A stretch of DNA of 64,000 bases, from assembly GCF_038561935.1 (NCBI RefSeq), contig NZ_CP102770.1, positions 9,362,001 to 9,426,000 of the forward strand. Direction: 5' to 3'. The DNA comes from Myxococcus stipitatus (GTDB lineage: Bacteria > Myxococcota > Myxococcia > Myxococcales > Myxococcaceae). The stretch's first letter is position 1; each line of letters starts with the position of its first letter. A program made the translations under genes and the position numbers. Positions 26,113-34,775 of the stretch are shown one piece after another. The notes under the pieces are model-generated. The model searched no databases. It was not told where the DNA came from and saw nothing but the letters and a program-made list of their open reading frames with translations.

Positions 26113-28881
26113 CTACCGCTGCGCCGACCGGCCGGTGACGCGGCGCCACCAGTCGCTCAGGCGCTCCGGCCGCAGGGCCGTCTCCATCTCATCGCCATCC
26201 AGGACACCGTCCTCATCCTGGTCCACGCCGATGCGCGTCTCGGAGCCCTTGGGCACCACCGTGTACGTCAGCTCCGCGCCAGGCCCCGCGCCCGCGAGCA
26301 GCTGCGTCCCGCTCACCGTCTCCACGGCCCGGTCCGACTGGAACGTGCCACTGCCCAGATACGTGAAGCCCCGCGCCTCACCCGCGCGGATGCCCTTCAC
26401 CACCAACCCCACCTTGCCCGCGTCCGCCAGCGTCATGAACTGCGCCAGCCGTGCGAGCTGCGCGGGCGTCGACGAGACGATGGTCACCTGCTGCCCCACC
26501 GCCGCATGCGAGTCCTTGCTCGCGGGCCCCGGCGGAAGCAGCGGGTCCGTGGGTGAGCCGAGCGGCAGGTCTCCGCCCGAGAAGGACAGCAGCAGCGCCA
26601 CGAGGTCCGCCACGTCCTGGTCGCTCGACGGGTGGAACGGGGGCTCGGTGACGAAGCGCGCCAGCGAGTCCACGCTGCCATCGTGGATGAACGAGAAGCC
26701 CGTGAGGCTCTCCAGCTGGCTCAGCTCCAGGCCCACCTTCTCGTAGAGGTTGCGCAGCTGCGGCACCTTCAGCGAGACGTTGGTGCTGCCATCCGTGGAC
26801 ACGAGCGCGTGGTGCGACTCACCCAGCGGACCCGCGGGCATCGGGACCCACGCGGTGCCGCTCCACTGGCTGTTCGTGCCCACCCCCGACGGGAAGGTGT
26901 GGCACGTGTTGCACGCGAAGAGCTGCTGCGCGAGCAGGTTCGGCGGACGGAACAGCGCCAGGCCCCGCGTCGCGTCGCCATTCGCCAGCGGCTGCCCTTC
27001 CGGCGCGAAGCGGCCCGTCGTGTAGTGGCCCGGCAGCGGCAGGTTCGACGGCAGCGAGTTGTCCAGGTTGCGGAACGGGTTGGGCGGGAAGGACAGCGTC
27101 GCGAGGAAGGAGCGCAGCTCGTTCATCTCCGGCGTCGTGAGCTGCGTGTCATCGCCCTGGAGCCCCTCGAACGCGGGGTTGAACTCCTCCAGGCTCGCGC
27201 GGTCTCCGCGCCAGTGCAGCGGCTCCTTGCCGATGATGTCCTGGAGCGTCTGCGTCGTCATGGGCCCCTTCATCGGGTGCCACGGCTCGAACGGCGGCAG
27301 GCCCAGCCCCATGCCCAGGTTCTGTCCCGTCAGCGCCTTCACCGTGCCGGACGGGTCCCCCAGGTCCCACGCGAGCTTGTCCATGCGCGCATCCACGTGG
27401 CACGACGCGCATGAGATGTGGCCCAGGCCCGACGTCTTGTGGGTGTCGTAGAGGTGCTTGCGGCCCACCTTGATGGCGGACGGCGTCGGGTCGAAGAACG
27501 AGACGCGCGCCATCTCCCACAGCCACCCCGCGTTCACCACGGAGATGCTGCCGCCGAAGCGGTTGAGCACATAGAGCCTGTCTCGCACGGCGTCGTGGAC
27601 GATGCCCGTGGGGCCCTCGCCCACCGTCACCTGTCCCAGCCGCGCTCCCCCCGGCCCCACCGCCACCACGTTGTTGGAGCCCATGCCCGTCACGAACGCT
27701 CGTGTGCCGCTCGAGTTCCAGACGACGCCGCGAGGGTCTCCCACCGACTGGTTGCGCACCGCCTGAGGCACGGTGGGCGTGGCGTAGGTCAGGTGCGGGT
27801 TGAGGTCATGCACCACCGGCGAGGCGGGGTTGTTCGGGTCCACCATCGCCATCAGCACGCGCAGGAAGCGCCCGTTGACGTTCGGCTCGAAGCGCACCTC
27901 GTTGTGCGCGTCCGTGCCCACCACCGTCACGGAGCCCGTGGGGTGCACCGCCAGCGCCATGTTCATGTTCATCAGCCGCCGGGCATAGGTGACGCCCAGC
28001 GTGGTGGTGTCGATGATGGCCAGGTCCCGGTCCGGTAGGTCCCACCCGGTGCGACGGCCGGAGCCGGAGGCATTCGGCCCGCTCACCAGGTCCGTCCAGT
28101 CCGCCGTGTTGTCATCCATCCACCGGCCCAGCGCGTTCTTCCGCACGATGAGCCCCACCGCGGGCGGCGGAGGATTCGCCGGGTTCTTCGCGGGCGAGAA
28201 GAGCGAGCCCGCGTTGGGCGGCGGGTTGACGCCGGCATAGGGGCCGCGCGGGTCATTCACCGCGTTGGGCGGATGGGCGGTGGGGTCCACCGAGCCGCCG
28301 CCGAGGATGGTGGTGCCGTTGCCCGACTCGAAGATGGCCGCGTAGACGTAGCGCCCGTTCGCGCTCACCGCGAGCGCCCGAGGGTCCTCGCCCTTGAGCG
28401 CGATTCGCTGCGGCGCCGCATCCAGCTGGCTGGGATTCACCACCATCACCCGGTTGACCTGGGAGCAGGTGATGAACGCGCGCTGCGGCGTGCCCGCGAA
28501 GATGACATCCGCGGGCTCGTCATCCGTATGCAGCGTGGCCTTCACCACGCCCCGCTCCAGGTCGACGATGCTCACGCTGTCCGAGATGTGATTCACGACC
28601 CACGCCTCGGTATTGCTTCGCGCGCGGACCGAGACAGGGTCCAACCCCACGGGGATGGAGTCCACCAGCTCCATGGCCCCTCTGCGGGAGGTCAGGTCGA
28701 ACACCATCAGCCGGTTGTTCGCTGTATTGACGGCGAGCAAGAGATTGCCATCCGGCGTCATCTCGAGCGGGTGAACCTGCGAATTTTCCCAATTTACAAA
28801 AGAATCATTCGCCTGAGACACACCCGGGAGCGAGGCCAAGACAACACAAAGCAAGACCGCGAGTCGTGCGACACCCACCAT
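26113..28881 (-). CDS. Periplasmic beta-propeller protein with two c-type haem sites
   Basis: This is a 922-residue protein. The start at 28881 is chosen because GGAGG lies 8 bases upstream. A signal peptide (residues 1-25) precedes beta-propeller repeats with YVTN-like blades (for example V-M-V-V-N-P, A-L-A-V-S-A-N-G-R-Y-V-Y-A-A). The second half carries two haem-binding motifs, C-A-S-C-H near residue 485 and C-N-T-C-H near 660, as in MauG/dihaem cytochrome c peroxidase-like proteins. The C-terminus ends with a calcium-like D-Q-D-E-D-G segment. Probably an extracytoplasmic electron-transfer or oxidase-like enzyme. Partner unknown. The 287 bases upstream, to 29168, are AT-richer than average, with nothing specific. 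Confidence 0.85.
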   Translation of the reverse strand: MVGVARLAVLLCVVLASLPGVSQANDSFVNWENSQVHPLEMTPDGNLLLAVNTANNRLMVFDLTSRRGAMELVDSIPVGLDPVSVRARSNTEAWVVNHISDSVSIVDLERGVVKATLHTDDEPADVIFAGTPQRAFITCSQVNRVMVVNPSQLDAAPQRIALKGEDPRALAVSANGRYVYAAIFESGNGTTILGGGSVDPTAHPPNAVNDPRGPYAGVNPPPNAGSLFSPAKNPANPPPPAVGLIVRKNALGRWMDDNTADWTDLVSGPNASGSGRRTGWDLPDRDLAIIDTTTLGVTYARRLMNMNMALAVHPTGSVTVVGTDAHNEVRFEPNVNGRFLRVLMAMVDPNNPASPVVHDLNPHLTYATPTVPQAVRNQSVGDPRGVVWNSSGTRAFVTGMGSNNVVAVGPGGARLGQVTVGEGPTGIVHDAVRDRLYVLNRFGGSISVVNAGWLWEMARVSFFDPTPSAIKVGRKHLYDTHKTSGLGHISCASCHVDARMDKLAWDLGDPSGTVKALTGQNLGMGLGLPPFEPWHPMKGPMTTQTLQDIIGKEPLHWRGDRASLEEFNPAFEGLQGDDTQLTTPEMNELRSFLATLSFPPNPFRNLDNSLPSNLPLPGHYTTGRFAPEGQPLANGDATRGLALFRPPNLLAQQLFACNTCHTFPSGVGTNSQWSGTAWVPMPAGPLGESHHALVSTDGSTNVSLKVPQLRNLYEKVGLELSQLESLTGFSFIHDGSVDSLARFVTEPPFHPSSDQDVADLVALLLSFSGGDLPLGSPTDPLLPPGPASKDSHAAVGQQVTIVSSTPAQLARLAQFMTLADAGKVGLVVKGIRAGEARGFTYLGSGTFQSDRAVETVSGTQLLAGAGPGAELTYTVVPKGSETRIGVDQDEDGVLDGDEMETALRPERLSDWWRRVTGRSAQR

Positions 28882-29168
28882 ATCGGGGACCTCCACGTCG
28901 TGAAGAAGCGGTGCTTCTCACTGTCTTGCATTTAACAACGGGCTCGATGCAACTCCTTGCTCATCAAAATCGTGAAACGTCCATTGCGCCTGTTCGACAT
29001 TTCCTCTCACGAATCAAAGATTCGGGCTCCCTGGAAAGCGACTCAAGGCGTCACACACGCCGAGCAAAGACAAACACGGGAACCCCACACCCCGAGGTAA
29101 AACAGAAAAAGCCGAACACCGGCTCCGTCTCCGGACCGGTGCTCCACTCCGGCGGCATTTTTTCTGTT

Positions 29169-30194
29169 TCAGGCGTGAGGGCCTGGGGTCGAGGTTCCCT
29201 CAGGCCTGGGTCGAAACACACGAAACAAGAGCGCGATGGAAGGCACCACCGTGAGCGCGCCGATGACGACCGCGACCAGCAGCACGCGCTGAGTCGAGGT
29301 GCTGGAGGCCGCGCCGCTCAGCGTGATGTCGGGCACCACCAGGTACGGGTATTGAGACGCGGCCCAGCCCAGGACGATGAGCCCCGCCTGGAAGGCCGCG
29401 GCCAGCCGCGCCCACTGGAAGCGCCGCGTCCACAGCAGGGCGAAGGCCGTCACCGCCGCCACCGCCGTGGCCCCGTGCAGCACCAGCGCGAAGGGAGAGC
29501 GCAAGAGGCCCTCCCACACCCGGGGCGCGCCGCCGCGAGCCAGGAGCAGCACCGCCAGGGCCGCGAGGAAGACGGCCACGCCCGCGCCCAGGGCCCGACG
29601 ACGGAAGTCCTCGCGCAGGCCCTCCGTGTGGGCCTCGTGCGTGAGGTACACCGCCGCCAGGAACGCGAAGAGGGTCAACGCCAACACGCCCACCGCCCAG
29701 GCGAAGGGCGACAGCCACGAGGCGAAGAAGCCGCTCACCACCACGCGTCCCTCGACGCGGATGTCGCCGCTCGCCACCGCGCCCACGCACATGCCCAGCA
29801 GCAGCGGCGCGACGACGCTGGCGATGCTGAAGACCAGCCCCCACTGCCGCTCCGCCGCGTAGCCGCGCGAGTCATAGGCGCGGAAGGTGAAGGCCGCGCC
29901 TCGGAAGACGATGCCGAGCATCAGCAGCGTGAGGGGGACATGCAGCGCCACGCTCAGCGCCGCGAAGGCGCGAGGGAAGCCCGCGAACATCAACACCATG
30001 CCGACGATGAGCCAGACGTGGTTCACCTCCCACACCGGCCCCATCGCGCGGGCGATGAGGGTGCGCTGCTCCGCCTTGCGCGGGCCGGAGGCGAACAAGT
30101 CCCACACCCCTCCGCCGAAGTCCGCGCCGCCGAAGAGGGCATAGAGGACGAACGCCCCCGCCATCACGAAGCCCAGCATCGCCTCAGTGGACAT
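29169..30194 (-). CDS. cydB: Cytochrome bd quinol oxidase subunit II
   Basis: This is a 341-residue protein with about eight to nine hydrophobic helices. The N-terminal pattern G-A-F-V-L-Y-A-L-F-G-G-A-D-F-G-G-G-V-W-D is diagnostic of CydB, as are the W-x-x-N-H-V-W-L segment and R-G-A-A-F-x-F-R. CydB partners CydA in the quinol:O2 oxidase, which reduces oxygen with high affinity and resists NO and cyanide. It overlaps cydA by 11 bases, so translation is coupled. No small CydX-like frame is evident after it, although one could be missed. Confidence 0.95.
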   Translation of the reverse strand: MSTEAMLGFVMAGAFVLYALFGGADFGGGVWDLFASGPRKAEQRTLIARAMGPVWEVNHVWLIVGMVLMFAGFPRAFAALSVALHVPLTLLMLGIVFRGAAFTFRAYDSRGYAAERQWGLVFSIASVVAPLLLGMCVGAVASGDIRVEGRVVVSGFFASWLSPFAWAVGVLALTLFAFLAAVYLTHEAHTEGLREDFRRRALGAGVAVFLAALAVLLLARGGAPRVWEGLLRSPFALVLHGATAVAAVTAFALLWTRRFQWARLAAAFQAGLIVLGWAASQYPYLVVPDITLSGAASSTSTQRVLLVAVVIGALTVVPSIALLFRVFRPRPEGTSTPGPHA

Positions 30195-31509
30195 GGGCGT
30201 CGTCTCCCTTCACGCCGCGGCCCGTCACCGGCCCCTCGTCGCGGTCCGGCAGCGTGCCGGCCACCTGGCGCTTGAGCAGCGCCACCACCACGATGCCCAG
30301 GAAGAGGTACACGAGGGTGAACGTCCAGAACGGCGCCGCCAGGTGGGGCACGGGGGTCACCGCGTCCGCGGTGCGCATGAAGCCTCGGACAATCCACGGC
30401 TGGCGGCCCCACTCGGTGACGAGCCACCCCGCCTCCAGCGCCACCAACCCCATCGGCCCCGATATCAACCAGGCCCACATCATCTTCCGGCCGGCGGGCC
30501 ACGCCTTCTTCCGCCACCGGTAGAGCAGCGTCAGGAGCGACAGGAGCGCCATGGCGCTGCCCGTGGCGACCATCACCTGGAAGGCCGCGTGCACCTTCGC
30601 CACCGGAGGCCACGTGTCCCGAGGAAACTCGTTCAGCCCTCGCACCTCCGCGTCCGGGTCCCCGAAGGCCAGGATGGACAGCGCCTTGGGCACTGTCACT
30701 CCGCCCAGGCGCAGCGGCGCGCCGCGCTCCGTCTCGAAGTGCGACTCCATCGCCGCCAGCTTCACCGGCTGCGCCTTCGCCACGTGCTTGGCGGACAAGT
30801 CGCCCACCAGTGGCTGGAGCAACGCGGTGACACACGCCAGCGGGAGCGCCACCGACAGCGCCTTGCGATGGAACGCCGCCCCCGGATGACGCAGCAGCAC
30901 GAAGGCGTGGATGCCCGCCATGGCGAAGGCGCTCGCCTGATAGCAGGAGAGCAGCACGTGCGCGGTCTGGTACGGCCAGCCCGGGCTGAACATGGCCACC
31001 AGCGGCTGCACCTGCGTGGGCCCGTCGGGCGTGGCCACGAAGCCGGACGGGTCATTCATGAAGACGTTGACCAGCGTGACGAAGAACGCGCTGGCCGCGC
31101 CGCTCACCGCCACCATGATGCCGGAGAACAGGTGCAGCCCCGGCGACACCCGCTCGCGGCCGTAGAGGTAGATGCCCAGGAAGATGGCCTCGGTGAAGAA
31201 GGCCACGCCCTCCAGGCTGAAGGGCAGCCCGATGACTTCGCCGTACTGGCCCATGAAGTCCGGCCACAGCAGGCCCAGCTCGAACGACAGCACCGTGCCG
31301 CTCACCGCGCCCACCGCGAAGAGGATGGCCGTCCCCTTCGCCAGCTTGTGGCTCAGCTTCACGTAGTCCGCGTCACCCGTGCGCCGCGCCTTCCAGTCGC
31401 TCAACACCATGAGGACCGGCAGCGCCACGCCCGCCGCCGCGAAGACGATGTGGAACGCGAGCGACAGCCCCATCTGCGCCCGCGCATAGAGCAGGTCCGT
31501 CATGGACAT
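30184..31509 (-). CDS. cydA: Cytochrome bd quinol oxidase subunit I
   Basis: This is a 441-residue membrane protein. The N-terminal L-L-Y-A-R-A-Q-M-G-L-S-L-A-F-H carries a haem ligand histidine; P-F-S-L-E-G-V-A-F-F-T-E-A carries the conserved Glu; the late G-R-Q-P-W segment marks the family. It is about 80 residues shorter than E. coli CydA, consistent with a short quinol loop (CIO-like) form. It is first in the cydAB operon. Upstream is an unusually AT-rich stretch. Confidence 0.95.
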   Translation of the reverse strand: MSMTDLLYARAQMGLSLAFHIVFAAAGVALPVLMVLSDWKARRTGDADYVKLSHKLAKGTAILFAVGAVSGTVLSFELGLLWPDFMGQYGEVIGLPFSLEGVAFFTEAIFLGIYLYGRERVSPGLHLFSGIMVAVSGAASAFFVTLVNVFMNDPSGFVATPDGPTQVQPLVAMFSPGWPYQTAHVLLSCYQASAFAMAGIHAFVLLRHPGAAFHRKALSVALPLACVTALLQPLVGDLSAKHVAKAQPVKLAAMESHFETERGAPLRLGGVTVPKALSILAFGDPDAEVRGLNEFPRDTWPPVAKVHAAFQVMVATGSAMALLSLLTLLYRWRKKAWPAGRKMMWAWLISGPMGLVALEAGWLVTEWGRQPWIVRGFMRTADAVTPVPHLAAPFWTFTLVYLFLGIVVVALLKRQVAGTLPDRDEGPVTGRGVKGDDAHVH

Positions 31510-31551
31510 CAGAATGCGTTATGTCTGATTTATTTGTATTTAGAAATTCTA
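31510..31551 (-). promoter_or_regulatory. AT-rich promoter region of cydAB
   Basis: These 42 bases are only about 30 percent G/C in a roughly 68 percent G/C window. They contain TAGAA-A-TTCTA (31541-31551), a short inverted repeat overlapping the stop codon of the gene upstream, and several A/T runs that could form a -10. No FNR, Rex or NsrR consensus is obvious. The promoter assignment is by position and composition. Confidence 0.45.
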
Positions 31552-32058
31552 CTCACCAGACAAAGCCGCGCTCGGCGTCCCTCGGGGAGGCACGAGCGTC
31601 TGGACGGAGTTCTTCGCCACGGCGGTGGCCAGCGTGGTGGCGAAGATGAGGATGAGCTTGCGGCCCAGCTCCACGCCCACGGGCCGCTGCTCGGCCTTGG
31701 AGGCCAGGCGGTCCGGGTGCTCCCACGCGCGCTGGAGCGCCTTGCGCCGCTTGCGCCGCATCACCTCCGCGCGGTGACGCGAGCGATAGACGGCGAAGCC
31801 CACGCCCGCCCCCACCAGCACCATGGCCACGGCGCCCGCGGCCAGGAGCGCGCCGGAGTGCTGCTGGACCTGGTAGCGGACGTCCATCATCCGCCCACGC
31901 CTGCGCTCCAGCTCCTCCAGCGTCAGGAGCAGCTCGTCCCGGATGCGGTCCGCGGTGGCCTCCACCTGCTTGCGGTCATCCATGCCCTGCGTGATGCGGT
32001 GGTCCGCGTGGCGTTGACGCTCCGACAGCCCGTTGCCCCCTCGGCCGTTGCCATTCAT
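31549..32058 (-). CDS. DUF3618-like membrane protein
   Basis: This is a 169-residue protein starting at ATG 32058, which overlaps the upstream stop in an ATGA junction. Residues about 28-60 match the DUF3618 pattern (R-I-R-D-E-L-L-L-T-L-E-E-L-E-R-R). One membrane helix lies near residues 70-92, followed by a strongly basic segment (R-R-K-R-R-K) and a second hydrophobic stretch near 135-152. DUF3618 genes often follow holin-X genes in actinobacteria and proteobacteria. Presumed envelope-associated; role unknown. Confidence 0.75.
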   Translation of the reverse strand: MNGNGRGGNGLSERQRHADHRITQGMDDRKQVEATADRIRDELLLTLEELERRRGRMMDVRYQVQQHSGALLAAGAVAMVLVGAGVGFAVYRSRHRAEVMRRKRRKALQRAWEHPDRLASKAEQRPVGVELGRKLILIFATTLATAVAKNSVQTLVPPRGTPSAALSGE

Positions 32059-32459
32059 TGCAGCGTCTCCCGCGTGAGGTGGTAGTCGAGCTTCAAGCGC
32101 TCCTGGGTGTGCAGCATGGGCTTCTTGGGCAGGCGCTTGACGCCCACCATCAGCAGCCCCGCCGCGACGGCGAGCAGCACCACGCCCACCAGCAGCACCC
32201 CCAGCGCCGCGCCCAGGGGCAGCGCCAGCCCCAGCGCCACGAAGAGGACGGAGAGCGACACGAGGACCAGCACCCCTCCGGCCCCCAGGAGGATGCCCGC
32301 GGTGCGCGCCATCTTCAGCTCGTCGCGCAGCTCCTTCTTCGCGTGCAGCACCTCCGCGCGCACCAGCAAGCGCGTCTCCGCCAGCGCGTGGCGGACGAGC
32401 TCCGCCGTGGACAGCGACTCCAGTTGGCTGCGCTCCAGGCGCTCTGATTCGAGGTCCAC
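32055..32459 (-). CDS. Holin-X-like (phage holin superfamily) membrane protein
   Basis: This is a 134-residue protein with an N-terminal amphipathic helix rich in Glu/Arg (E-R-S-Q-L-E-S-L-S-T-A-E-L-V), then L-V-R-A-E-V-L-H-A-K-K-E-L, two membrane helices (about 56-80 and 84-108) and a basic tail. This is the actinobacterial-type holin-X pattern. These proteins are chromosomal envelope components, not evidence for a prophage. Coupled to the DUF3618 gene by a 4-base overlap. Confidence 0.78.
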   Translation of the reverse strand: MDLESERLERSQLESLSTAELVRHALAETRLLVRAEVLHAKKELRDELKMARTAGILLGAGGVLVLVSLSVLFVALGLALPLGAALGVLLVGVVLLAVAAGLLMVGVKRLPKKPMLHTQERLKLDYHLTRETLQ

Positions 32460-32630
32460 GGCTCACCTCTCCCGCACTCGGGAAGCAGGGCCTTGCCGGG
32501 TACGCGCCCGTCCGCTCGGACGGCACCTGCCCCCACTCCTCCGGACAAGGTGAGCAGGGCGGACGAGCGCGAGAAGCCCACCTGGAAGTACAGGACCGAG
32601 GCGCGCCTGCCCGCCTGCCCGAAGGCCGGC

Positions 32631-33659
32631 TCAGCGGCGGCGCTGGTGGGCCAGGGCGGTGGCCAGCGTCTCGCGCACCTGGTGCGCCCGGAAGAGGCGG
32701 TCCGCGGTGTCGACGAGGTTCTCCGAGTACAGCACCTGCTTGCGCAGCCGCGCGGGGATGGCGCGAGTGCCCAGGTGCGCGCCGACCAGCGCCCCCGTGA
32801 GCGCCGCGGCCACGTCCGCCTCGCCGCCACAGCGCAGCACCAGCGCCACGGCCTCGCGGAAGTCGTGCGGCACCTTGAGCGCGGCGTACAGCGACGTGAG
32901 GAGCACCGGCACCACGTGCGCGGGCAGCCCGTCCACGCCCTTGAGCTCGCTGGGGGGCACGCCCACCCGGCGCAGCTGCGTGAGCGCGCGCGTGGTGTCC
33001 CACGTCAGCAGGCGCGGCAGGTGCCGCACCTCTTCCGCCAGACCCTTGTCGTGCACGGCCGCCGCCAGCGAGAGCTGCTCGCAGAACGCGGCGGGCGTCA
33101 GGGGCTCCTCCTCCATGCCCAGCGCGGCGGCCTGCGCGAAGGCGGCGGCGGCGGCGGCACAGACGGGGTCCTTGTGCGTGATGACGGTGAGCACGCCCGC
33201 GTCATGCGGCAGGCGCGCGCGCTGACCGCTCTCGAAGAGGCCCACCACCAGCGCGCGGCTGAGGACGGACGGGCACAGCGTGCCCAGGGGCGCGCCCGCG
33301 CTCATCCACGGCGCACCGCTGGACAGCCGCTGGAGCGACTCCGCGAGGCTGCGCGGCGGCTGGAGGATGATGCCCTCCTGCCACAGCCACGCCAGGTGCG
33401 CCGCCGCGCTGCGGCCCTCGACGCGGCCCTCGCGGATGACGCTCTCCGCCGCGGCCAGCAGGAGCTGCGTGTCGTCGCTGAACTGGCCCTTGGCGAACTT
33501 CCCCCGAGGCCGAGGCGCGAAGTCCTCAGCGAGCCCAGGCAGCCGCGCGAGGCTGGCCGGTGGGATGCCGCGCAGCGGGAAGCCGAGCGCATCTCCAATG
33601 GCGAGCCCCACGAACGCCGCATGGAACCGGTCCTGGCGCTCGGAGGGAGTCAGCGACAT
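32631..33659 (-). CDS. ADP-ribosylglycohydrolase-family protein
   Basis: This is a 342-residue protein. G-L-A-I-G-D-A-L-G-F near residue 18 and F-S-D-D-T-Q-L near 62 are the two acidic motifs that bind magnesium ions in DraG/ARH hydrolases. The C-terminal G-G-E-A-D-V-A-A-A-L-T-G-A-L-V-G-A matches the third motif. Such enzymes remove ADP-ribose from proteins or small molecules. No ADP-ribosyltransferase partner is adjacent; the candidate VgrG toxin lies 20 kb away. The 171 bases after its stop show nothing I can assign. Confidence 0.88.
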   Translation of the reverse strand: MSLTPSERQDRFHAAFVGLAIGDALGFPLRGIPPASLARLPGLAEDFAPRPRGKFAKGQFSDDTQLLLAAAESVIREGRVEGRSAAAHLAWLWQEGIILQPPRSLAESLQRLSSGAPWMSAGAPLGTLCPSVLSRALVVGLFESGQRARLPHDAGVLTVITHKDPVCAAAAAAFAQAAALGMEEEPLTPAAFCEQLSLAAAVHDKGLAEEVRHLPRLLTWDTTRALTQLRRVGVPPSELKGVDGLPAHVVPVLLTSLYAALKVPHDFREAVALVLRCGGEADVAAALTGALVGAHLGTRAIPARLRKQVLYSENLVDTADRLFRAHQVRETLATALAHQRRR

Positions 33660-34070
33660 GGAGTCGAGGAGATTAACCGAGGCTCAGGGCCGGGCGGACA
33701 AAGAGAAGCACGTGAATCGCGTGAAACGCGCACGGCTTCCGGTGAAATGACACGCGTGGGGACTTGACTCGCGAAGGAGGAGTCCACTCACGTGTCTCAC
33801 GCGAGCGGCTTCGGCCCCCTGCAGCAGGACACACGCCGTCATCACCGTCCACCTTCCTTGGCTCGTGCCCCGCCCGCCGTCGCGCGGGGGTGGGCTGACT
33901 ACCGCAACCGGCATGGGGCGGCAAGCCCGAGCGGCCCGTGGACCTCGCGCACCTGCACACGTGTCCAACTCCGGAAGCTTGCGTGCGTGCGGCTCGCACG
34001 GAGCGCAAGGCACACCCGGCATGTCCAGGTGGCAGCGGCGCGCGGGAGTCGGCACACGCGCCGTCACGCG
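33660..34070. other. Non-coding interval between divergent-strand units
   Basis: About 410 bases lie between the glycohydrolase start and the end of the NO-detoxification operon. Open frames here are Arg/Pro/Gly-rich with no family resemblance. I see no tRNA, strong terminator or clear promoter core. The DNA next to 33660 is the natural place for the glycohydrolase promoter. Confidence 0.5.
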
Positions 34071-34331
34071 TCAGGCGTCGTCGCGCCCCAGGTTGACGAC
34101 GGCCTGCAGCCGCGCCACCACGGCCTCCGCGCCCTGGTGCAGGTGGGTCCCGTCCCAGAGTGCGGGCAGGGAGTGGCCACCGTGCAGCGTCCAGTCCCGC
34201 TCCGCCTCTTCATACGCGAGGTTGCGGAACTCGACGCGGTCCTCCAGCGCGTGGTCGACGACGTAGCGCCGCGCCACGGCGGAGGGTTTGTCGGCGATGC
34301 GGTGGAACAGCTCGAGCGTGGAAGAGGTCAT
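34071..34331 (-). CDS. Cysteine-less thioredoxin/glutaredoxin-fold protein
   Basis: This is an 86-residue protein starting at ATG 34331, which overlaps the NsrR-like stop by 4 bases (ATGA). It follows the glutaredoxin order: beta strand T-L-E-L-F, helix S-A-V-A-R-R-Y-V, strand V-E-F-R-N-L, then S-L-P-A-L with the cis-proline, and G-A-E-A-V-V-A-R-L. The place of the C-x-x-C motif is A-D-K-P-S, so redox chemistry of the usual kind is not possible. As the last gene of the NO-detoxification operon it may be a partner or adaptor protein (inference). Confidence 0.6.
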   Translation of the reverse strand: MTSSTLELFHRIADKPSAVARRYVVDHALEDRVEFRNLAYEEAERDWTLHGGHSLPALWDGTHLHQGAEAVVARLQAVVNLGRDDA

Positions 34332-34774
34332 GGCGTCGACACGGGGAGGAAGAGTTCCGCGAGGTCCTTGCGGGAGCGGCCCACCAGGTCCGCCAGTGTG
34401 TACCGGTCCAGCACCGCGAGGAAGGCCTCTCGTGCCTCGGAGAGCACGCCCTTGAGGCCACACGCCGGAGAGATGGGGCAGGTGTTCTTCTCGCGGTTGA
34501 AGCACTCCACCAGCTCGAAGTCCGGCTCGGCCGCGCGCAGCACCTTGCCCACGCGGATGTCCTTCGTCGCGCGCGCCAGCATCACGCCGCCGGAGCGCCC
34601 CGCCTTGACCTCCACGAAGCCCTCCGCGGAGAGCGTCTGCACCACCCGCACCAGGTGGTGCTTGGAGATGCCGTACGCGTCCGCCAGTTCCTGCGTGGAG
34701 GCGAGTCGCTCCGGCCTCGCGGCGAGGTAGAGCAGGACGCGCAGCGAGTAGTCGGCGTGGAGGGTGAGGTGCAC
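34328..34774 (-). CDS. nsrR: NsrR-type Rrf2 regulator (nitric-oxide sensor)
   Basis: This is a 148-residue Rrf2-family protein starting at GTG 34774, one base after the reductase stop. The N-terminal winged helix has L-H-A-D-Y-S-L-R-V-L-L-Y-L-A and S-K-H-H-L-V-R-V-V. Three cysteines in C-F-N-R-E-K-N-T-C-P-I-S-P-A-C form the Fe-S cluster site (C-x7-C-x5-C). In NsrR, NO damages the cluster and relieves repression. A near-perfect NsrR box stands before the first gene of the operon, which makes this assignment stronger than fold alone. Confidence 0.88.
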   Translation of the reverse strand: MHLTLHADYSLRVLLYLAARPERLASTQELADAYGISKHHLVRVVQTLSAEGFVEVKAGRSGGVMLARATKDIRVGKVLRAAEPDFELVECFNREKNTCPISPACGLKGVLSEAREAFLAVLDRYTLADLVGRSRKDLAELFLPVSTP

Positions 34775-34775
34775 G

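Noticed and set aside
31549..32459. Possible prophage suggested by a holin-like gene
   Set aside because: Holin-X with DUF3618 is a chromosomal envelope pair; no phage structural, integrase or lysis genes are nearby.
33684..34067. Minus-strand frames in the 33.7-34.07 kb gap
   Set aside because: Arg/Cys/Ser-rich with no fold-like pattern; likely chance frames in GC-rich DNA.
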